Assembly (NCBI GenBank): GCA_031374115.1
Contig: JANMNO010000016.1
Coordinates: 26,449-90,448, forward strand
DNA length: 64,000 nt
From: JAKFWF01 sp031374115
Lineage (GTDB): Bacteria > Pseudomonadota > Alphaproteobacteria > Rhizobiales > Hyphomicrobiaceae
Reading direction: 5' to 3'
This document shows positions 58,983 through 64,000 of the stretch, one piece after another (the stretch's first letter is position 1; each line of letters opens with the position of its first letter). The notes under the pieces were generated by a model. The model saw nothing but the letters and a program-made list of their open reading frames with translations, had not been told where the DNA came from and did no database searches. The position numbers were made by a program, and so were the translations under genes.

Positions 58983-60078
58983 TCCCGTGACCGGCATTCC
59001 CTCCCCCGCAATCGACGTGCGTTTCAACAGTGTGACCAAGCGCTTTGGTAATGCCGCTGCCGTGAAGGCAATCACGCTCGACATTCCTCGTGGCTCGTTC
59101 TTCTCGCTGCTCGGGCCGTCCGGCTGCGGCAAGACGACGACGCTGCGGCTGATCGCTGGCTTCGAGTTGCCTGACGAAGGCGACGTCTTCATTCGCGATA
59201 CGCGCGTCAATGATATCCCGCCCTATCGCCGCGATTTCGCGATGGTGTTCCAAAACTTCGCGCTGTTCCCGCACTTGTCGGTTGCCGACAACGTCGCGTT
59301 CGGCCTGCGTATGAGTGGCGTCGGTAGATCGGAACGGGACGCGGCCGTGGCAAATGTGCTTTCCCTCGTGAAGCTCGACGGTTTCGCCGATCGATTTCCG
59401 AAACAGTTGTCTGGTGGTCAGCAGCAGCGGGTCGCCATTGCTCGTGCCATTGTCATGAAGCCGGCGGTGCTGCTGCTCGACGAACCATTGGGCGCGCTCG
59501 ACAAGAATCTCCGGGAGGCGATGCAGGTGGAGTTGCGCGCCTTGCAGCGGCAGCTCGGCCTGACCATGGTGTTCGTCACCCACGATCAGGAAGAGGCGCT
59601 GACCATGTCGGACGCCATCGCTGTGATGCGCGACGGCGTCATCGAACAACTCGGCGCACCGCGCGAGATCTACGAAAAGCCCGCCACCGAGTTCGTCGCA
59701 ACTTTCCTCGGCGCCAGCAACCTTATCGATGCCGTCGTCACCGAAAGCGATGCTGGATCATCGCTCGTCGCGACCCAAAGCGGGGCCTTGGTTGTCAACG
59801 GACGGCATGCTGTGGGTGCGAGATTGAAGCTCGCCATCCGCCCCGAACGGCTGCTTCTAACGCGGGCGGACGCAATGCAACCTGGCGTCATCAATGCGAT
59901 CGTGCGCGATGTCGTCTATCGTGGAATGACGGCGCAGGTGTACCTCGACTGCGGTAGCCAGCCGCTGCTGGCCTTCTTGCAGAACTCAGCGAATTCCGCG
60001 ATCGATTGGCCGCCCGGAAGCCGCGTCGGCGTGGGGATGCCGGCCAGCAGCATCGTCGTGCTTGGTGACCGGTCATGA
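58975..60078 (+). CDS. ABC transporter ATP-binding protein (PotA-like)
   Basis: A 367-residue ATPase. Walker A is LLGPSGCGKTTTLRLIAGF, signature LSGGQQQRVAIARAIVMKP, Walker B VLLLDEPLGALDK, with the switch His in MVFVTHDQEEALTM. The C-terminal TOBE domain follows. It overlaps the preceding GATase-like gene by 8 bases and the following permease by four (ATGA), so the operon is tightly coupled. ATG 58975. Confidence 0.94.
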   Translation: MSDPVTGIPSPAIDVRFNSVTKRFGNAAAVKAITLDIPRGSFFSLLGPSGCGKTTTLRLIAGFELPDEGDVFIRDTRVNDIPPYRRDFAMVFQNFALFPHLSVADNVAFGLRMSGVGRSERDAAVANVLSLVKLDGFADRFPKQLSGGQQQRVAIARAIVMKPAVLLLDEPLGALDKNLREAMQVELRALQRQLGLTMVFVTHDQEEALTMSDAIAVMRDGVIEQLGAPREIYEKPATEFVATFLGASNLIDAVVTESDAGSSLVATQSGALVVNGRHAVGARLKLAIRPERLLLTRADAMQPGVINAIVRDVVYRGMTAQVYLDCGSQPLLAFLQNSANSAIDWPPGSRVGVGMPASSIVVLGDRS

Positions 60079-60944
60079 GGGCGAGGCTTCAGCTGTCGCG
60101 CTCGTCGGTAGGCCTGGCGCTGCTGGCGCCACCGCTGGCGCTGTTCCTGATGTTCTTCGTCGCGCCGCTGCTGTCGCTGCTGTGGGCGAGCTTTCACACC
60201 GCATCCGACACGGAGATCTACGGGTCTCAGCTGACCACGGCGCACTATGTGACCGTTCTGACCGATCCGTTCTATCACACGATCATCCTGCGCACGCTCG
60301 GCACCGGCGGCGCGATTCTGCTGCTGTGTCTCGTTCTCGGCTACGCCACCGCGTTCGTGTTGGCGCCACTGCCGCCGCGCCGACGAATACTGCTATTGGC
60401 GCTGCTCGTTCTGCCGCTGATGGTCAGCAACGTCGTGCGTGCCTACGGATGGATCGCTATCCTCGGGAGACAGGGCCTCGTCAATTCGCTGCTGCGCGAG
60501 GCGAACGTGATCGAACGGCCGCTGGTGCTGCTCAACTCGTTCGAAGCGGTCTCGTTCGGCTTGATGACGATCCTGCTGCCGTACATGGTGATCTCGGTCG
60601 CAAACGCTCTTTCCGCCATCGACGCGCAATACAACGAGGCGGCACAATCGCTGCGGGCTAGCCCCGTGCGCACCTTCATCCACGTCATCTGGCCGCTGTC
60701 GAGCCCCGGTGTCGCCTCTGGCATGCTGCTTGTTTTCCTGCTGACACTCAGCGCCTACGTGACTATCACGCTGCTTGGCGGCCCCCGGATGAAGCTGCTG
60801 GTGAGCCTGGTGTTCGATCAGGTAGGCGCCTTCCGCTGGCCGCTCGCTGCGGCACTCGCGTTCGTACTGCTGGCTGTCGCACTCGTCGTCGCCGCCTTAA
60901 TTCTGGCGATCCTGCGCCCGCAGCGCGTGCAGGGGAGGGGCTGA
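60075..60944 (+). CDS. ABC transporter permease (PotB-like)
   Basis: A 289-residue inner-membrane permease with six predicted helices. The EAA loop reads QYNEAAQSLRASPVRTFIHV followed by WPLSSPG, in the usual place before the last helices. It pairs with the next permease to form the transmembrane channel of the polyamine-type importer. Start ATG overlaps the ATPase stop; three bases separate it from the next gene. Confidence 0.92.
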   Translation: MRARLQLSRSSVGLALLAPPLALFLMFFVAPLLSLLWASFHTASDTEIYGSQLTTAHYVTVLTDPFYHTIILRTLGTGGAILLLCLVLGYATAFVLAPLPPRRRILLLALLVLPLMVSNVVRAYGWIAILGRQGLVNSLLREANVIERPLVLLNSFEAVSFGLMTILLPYMVISVANALSAIDAQYNEAAQSLRASPVRTFIHVIWPLSSPGVASGMLLVFLLTLSAYVTITLLGGPRMKLLVSLVFDQVGAFRWPLAAALAFVLLAVALVVAALILAILRPQRVQGRG

Positions 60945-60947
60945 GAT

Positions 60948-61733
60948 ATGCGCGCCGTCCTGCTGCTACTCGCCGGCCTGACGTATCTGCTCGTGCTGGG
61001 GCCGATCCTGATCGTACTGATCACGGCGTTCTCGGCATCGGAGTTCTTCGCCTTTCCACCGAAGGGATTCTCGCTGCGCTGGTTCGTGACGTTCTTCGCC
61101 ACCGACAGCATGCGCGGCGCGTTCATGCGCAGCATCCAGATCGCACTGGTATCGGCGACGGCGGCGACGATCCTCGGCACCATGGCGGCGCTGTACGTTG
61201 CACGGCGCAAGGGGCTTGCTGCCACCGTGCTGCAGGCCCTATTCCTCGCGCCACTCATCTTCCCCGCGATCGTGCTCGGCTTGTCGCTGCTGCTGTTCTA
61301 CAAACTGATCGGTGGCATGCCCGACTTCCTCGGTCTCGTCATCGCCCATACCATTCTTGGCATGCCGTTCGTGATCCGCTCGGTCAGCGCCAGTCTGCTG
61401 GCCGTCGATCCCGTGCTTGAGGAGGCGAGCCAGAGCCTGCGGGCCGGACCCTGGCGCACGTTCACCCTGATCCTGATGCCGTTGATCTGGCCGGGCATTC
61501 TGTCGGGAGCAATGTTCGCGTTCATCCTTTCATTCGGCGAGCTGAACACGGCGCTGTTTCTCACCGGCCCTGGCGTAACGACGCTGCCGATCGAGATCTT
61601 CAGCTACTTGCAGTTCCAGGGCGGGCAGCTGGTGATCGCCGCCGCCTCAGCTGTACAGGTCGGTATGATCTTGCTGATCGTGCTGGTGGTCGAACGCATG
61701 ATCGGCCTCACGCGGGTAATCAGGTCGAAGTAG
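60948..61733 (+). CDS. ABC transporter permease (PotC-like)
   Basis: A 261-residue permease, second of the pair. The EAA loop lies in VLEEASQSLRAGPWRTFTLI followed by LPLIWPGILSG. Six helices are predicted. It is the last gene of the operon that begins with the binding protein, and possibly the GGT-like gene. In the other importer of this window the corresponding two permeases are fused. ATG 60948; stop at 61731-61733, 22 bases before the orphan CRISPR-like repeat. Confidence 0.92.
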   Translation: MRAVLLLLAGLTYLLVLGPILIVLITAFSASEFFAFPPKGFSLRWFVTFFATDSMRGAFMRSIQIALVSATAATILGTMAALYVARRKGLAATVLQALFLAPLIFPAIVLGLSLLLFYKLIGGMPDFLGLVIAHTILGMPFVIRSVSASLLAVDPVLEEASQSLRAGPWRTFTLILMPLIWPGILSGAMFAFILSFGELNTALFLTGPGVTTLPIEIFSYLQFQGGQLVIAAASAVQVGMILLIVLVVERMIGLTRVIRSK

Positions 61734-61755
61734 AGGGGCATCCGTCAGCGGTGAG

Positions 61756-61784
61756 CGGTTCAGCCCCGCGTGTGCGGGGAACAG
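61756..61784. repeat. Solitary type I-E CRISPR-like repeat
   Basis: Positions 61756-61784 begin CGGTTCAGCCCCGCGTGTGC and continue GGGGAACAG: 29 bases with the CCCCGC-GTGT-GCGGGG hairpin, 5' CGGTT and 3' GGGGAAC of type I-E repeats (compare the 29-base E. coli unit with the same length, CGGTT start, CCCCGC/GCGGGG stem and GGGGAAC end). No second copy occurs at the expected ~61-base spacing, and no cas genes are in the window. A chance palindrome is unlikely because the match extends through both non-stem flanks. Confidence 0.65.
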
Positions 61785-62230
61785 ATTTCATCCAGGACCG
61801 TGATCCAGGACGCAAGGGCGAGGAGAAAGATTTTTTCGAGGATCGCGACGGCGATTTCAAGGTGCATCAGGATCGGCTGGTGCAGGTGATCGAAGCCATC
61901 GATGATGCCATCACGTCTGGCGGCCATTGGACTCCGCGAGACACGGATGATCAGACCACATGTGCTTCTCGTGTGCGCCATCTCGCAGGGTTAAGGGGCG
62001 ATTTTTGTTGCTCTGCAATTGCATTTGCGTATTTCGCAGCAACTGGCGATTCGTCGACCGGCGAACAAAGTAATATGAGACGGCGTGAGAACAGGAATCG
62101 CCACGCCGACTAGTGCGGCAAACCTGAGCGGGTCTCCATCGGCATGTCTGAGCAGTGCTGCGTATCTGACGTGACTACGCCCGAATCACTCCCGATAGCG
62201 TGGCGATCCGACTGTTGATTGGAGCACTCA
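61785..62230. other. 446-base stretch between the orphan repeat and the DUF4238 gene
   Basis: Contains a plus-strand frame (61751-62113) and a minus-strand frame (61760-61981), neither with a recognised domain; the minus frame reads through the CRISPR-like repeat, giving the SPHTRG peptide typical of spurious CRISPR-derived ORFs. The DNA is not structured like an array (no spaced copies). The DUF4238 promoter should be in the last 150 bases. Nothing else is supported. Confidence 0.4.
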
Positions 62231-63220
62231 GTGGTGACGATGAAGAAGCAGACGATCAAGAAGAAGCATCACTACGTCCCGGAGTCTTACCTGAAGGCGT
62301 TCTGCGGCAATGATGCAATGCTGGCCGTCTACCGCAAGGACGCCCCGACGGAGCCGTTCCGCAGGCGACCGGGCGAAGTAGCATTTCACAAATACTATTA
62401 CGCGCAACCATTGCCCGACGGTGGCCGGGATACGAACCGTCTTGAGGACTTTTTCTCCGAATTGGAGGATAAGTGGCCGTGGATCGTCGATGCGCTGGCT
62501 GCACGCGACATGGTCAACGACAGGCTCGGGGATATCTTTACCTTCGTGGCCCTCCAGCGGGCCAGGGTTCCGGCTGCGAGAGATGCTGCAGAGCAAATGT
62601 TGGCTGCCACAGTATTGGCAACGGCAAGGCAACTGGAGGCAGAAGGAAAACTCCCGCCCCCGCCAAAGGGGCATGAAAACCTTCTGGACGATGTTGTCGT
62701 CTCAATCGATCCGCATCAGTCGATACACGCGATGCTCCAGATCATTGAGGCGATGGGTCAGGTGCTTCACAGAGTCGGGTTCGTGGTTCTGCACAATCAA
62801 ACAGATCGAGATTTCATCACGAGCGACAACCCGGTGATATACTTCGATCCATCGGTAAGCAATGAGGCACTGCGGCCCTATGGACTACAGCCGAACGGCA
62901 ATGTCGTGCTGATGATGCCGGTCGCGCCCCAGCTAATGTTGTTCGGGACATCGTGGGACAAGGCGCGCTTCGCGGAACGCGGCATCGAGCATTGCGCAAT
63001 TGTAGACCGCGACAAGGTTGCTGCAATGAATGAAAAGGTGGTTCGCTTTGCGTACGAGGCTGTATTCGCTGGACAAGAACCCGATGAAGGCATGATCCGC
63101 GCTCACGCAGCGCAATCTCCGGTACTAAAGGCAACACACCTGCCGTTGGCCAGTGGACGTGGTATCCACTTCGAGCATGTCTTCGGTCAGCGTACCAAAC
63201 AGCCGAAGTGGAAACGATGA
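62231..63220 (+). CDS. DUF4238 domain protein
   Basis: A roughly 329-residue protein with the DUF4238 signature KKHHYVPESYLKAFC at its start, and later DFITSDNPVIYFDPSV, the other typical conserved segment with Asp, Asn and Pro. It has no signal peptide or membrane helix. DUF4238 proteins are widespread, of unproven function, and frequently sit in accessory regions near mobile or defence genes. The GTG at 62231 was preferred for its GGAG ribosome-binding site; the ATG at 62240 is an alternative. The gene has no operon partner. The surroundings (orphan CRISPR-like repeat, transposase remnant) suggest acquired DNA. Confidence 0.8.
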   Translation: MVTMKKQTIKKKHHYVPESYLKAFCGNDAMLAVYRKDAPTEPFRRRPGEVAFHKYYYAQPLPDGGRDTNRLEDFFSELEDKWPWIVDALAARDMVNDRLGDIFTFVALQRARVPAARDAAEQMLAATVLATARQLEAEGKLPPPPKGHENLLDDVVVSIDPHQSIHAMLQIIEAMGQVLHRVGFVVLHNQTDRDFITSDNPVIYFDPSVSNEALRPYGLQPNGNVVLMMPVAPQLMLFGTSWDKARFAERGIEHCAIVDRDKVAAMNEKVVRFAYEAVFAGQEPDEGMIRAHAAQSPVLKATHLPLASGRGIHFEHVFGQRTKQPKWKR

Positions 63221-63448
63221 GATTGTCTGGCCGAACAGAGCAGCTTGCCTTGGGCGGCGCACATTGTGACGGTCCCGGTATCCTCGCACTTTTGCAACAC
63301 AGGTGTTGAGCACCGGCACGAAGTCCGCTTCGGGTCAACCAGAGACATGTCCGGAGAAAGCGGCCATGTCCGCAAGACCTCGCATCGCGATTTTCGGCGG
63401 CGTCAGTGCGTTAAAAATCGCCAAGGAATTTATCCTTAGAGACAATCG

Positions 63449-63640
63449 TCAATGGTCTTGCGCAGGTGTCAAATTCGGTCTCTTACGGTCCAATGAAATG
63501 ACCGACTCCTGGGGCGCTGGTGCCCCATTCTTGCGGATGCGATCGACCAGCTTCGCGACCTGCTGCGGCCGCTCCGGGAAGACCCCGATATGGCGCACCT
63601 CGCCGCCCTGATCATTAACGCCGTCGCCATCATAAGGTTT
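63449..63640 (-). pseudogene. Possible IS110-family transposase remnant
   Basis: A minus-strand open stretch of about 60 residues includes GGEVRHIGVFPERPQQVAKL, followed by a VDRI-type helix. This order resembles the N-terminal RuvC-like part of IS110-family transposases. It has no start codon in frame, an unrelated tail (ending QDH) and no terminal repeats, so only a decayed fragment can be claimed. Confidence is low because the match rests on a short segment. Confidence 0.3.
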
Positions 63641-64000
63641 GGCTATGTCTGCTTTCTCCAGCAGCTGTGGGGGCCGAAGCGCGATCGGCGGTTCGGGTCA
63701 GCAGCGTGAGTTCGCTGACTTGCCGAGGGCGGCAGCCAGCGGTCGAGCTATTTTTCCGCTTGTACCTCAATCGCGTAAGGTCCGTCGCAAGGGGCGACTG
63801 GCTGCCTTGGGCCCAGGCTGTTCTCTAATTCCGGGTCCGGGGTCAAGCTCTCCGTTCAACTTACTTCCTTAAACTTCCTTGCCGGGTCCACGGTTCTCTT
63901 CGCGGTAGGGGCATGCCCTCCGCATGATGGAGCTGGGTGACGTTGGCGGGTCAATGTGTGAAGCGCGCTTTGCCTTTGCAGGCATCGCAAAGCCTGGGAC
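63641..64000. other. Right-end sequence with no supported genes
   Basis: 360 bases without a credible frame: short ORFs such as 63639-63872 have no protein-like composition. I see no rRNA, tRNA or repeat. It may be the flank of a mobile element continuing beyond the window. Confidence 0.4.

Noticed and set aside
61751..62113. A CRISPR array or a protein-coding gene next to the orphan repeat
   Set aside because: No second repeat at the expected spacing, no cas genes, and both local frames are only accidental translations of the repeat and its flank.
1..64000. tRNA, rRNA, tmRNA or complete insertion sequences
   Set aside because: I looked for T-loop motifs, rRNA-like blocks, transposases with paired terminal repeats and found none I can support by eye; a computational scan would be decisive.

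Overview
The window looks like a GC-rich alphaproteobacterial chromosome, most likely from the Rhizobiales/Hyphomicrobiales or a near relative. The main support is an S2 ribosomal protein of 330 residues with a long C-terminal extension next to EF-Ts, an ECF sigma/anti-sigma pair with a GGAAT/CGTT-type promoter, and an abundance of ABC and TRAP transporters with acid-sugar and amide catabolic genes. The genus cannot be fixed from sequence alone. I found no rRNA or tRNA genes, no complete insertion sequence and no CRISPR array.

Region 1 (1-12.2 kb) is mostly minus-strand housekeeping: a nucleotide-sugar epimerase, a 2-hydroxyacid dehydrogenase, an ArgE-type deacetylase, ApaG, an acyl-CoA dehydrogenase, an Ada-type alkyl-DNA repair protein, a secreted caspase-like protein, a periplasmic EF-hand protein, and tsf/rpsB. 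Region 2 (12.2-16.6 kb) is the most unusual stretch. Two tandem, collinear, paralogous structured elements each follow a GGAAT-N16-CGTT promoter; the second probably reads into a 27-residue membrane microprotein; a third promoter of the same kind precedes an ECF sigma factor overlapping its membrane anti-sigma factor. A convergent subtilisin-like protease follows.

Region 3 (16.8-27 kb) holds a coupled minus-strand operon (acetamidase-like, class C beta-lactamase-like hydrolase, dgoK, dgoA), then a plus-strand group (D-threonine-aldolase-like enzyme, molybdenum hydroxylase large subunit with its own MoaD/ThiS-like protein, DUF72), then a thiamine-diphosphate enzyme. Region 4 (27.5-42.4 kb) is a catabolic island: dioxygenase, acyl-CoA/acid ligase, an unrecognised protein, class II aldolase, an ABC importer whose two permeases are fused in one chain, and, divergently, an FAD oxidoreductase, an ornithine-cyclodeaminase-like protein and both hydantoinase/oxoprolinase subunits.

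Region 5 (43-52 kb) is a divergent acid-sugar module: RuBisCO-like protein, four-carbon acid-sugar kinase and SDR on the minus strand; LysR regulator, TRAP transporter and an alpha/beta hydrolase on the plus strand. Region 6 (52-61.7 kb) contains gene debris (a broken PLP-dependent lyase), an enolase-superfamily dehydratase, and a tight operon of a leaderless gamma-glutamyltransferase-like enzyme, a glutamine-amidotransferase-like protein and a complete polyamine-type ABC importer. Region 7 (61.7-64 kb) carries one orphan 29-bp type I-E CRISPR-like repeat, a DUF4238 protein and a decayed transposase-like fragment, which suggests a recombination-prone right end.
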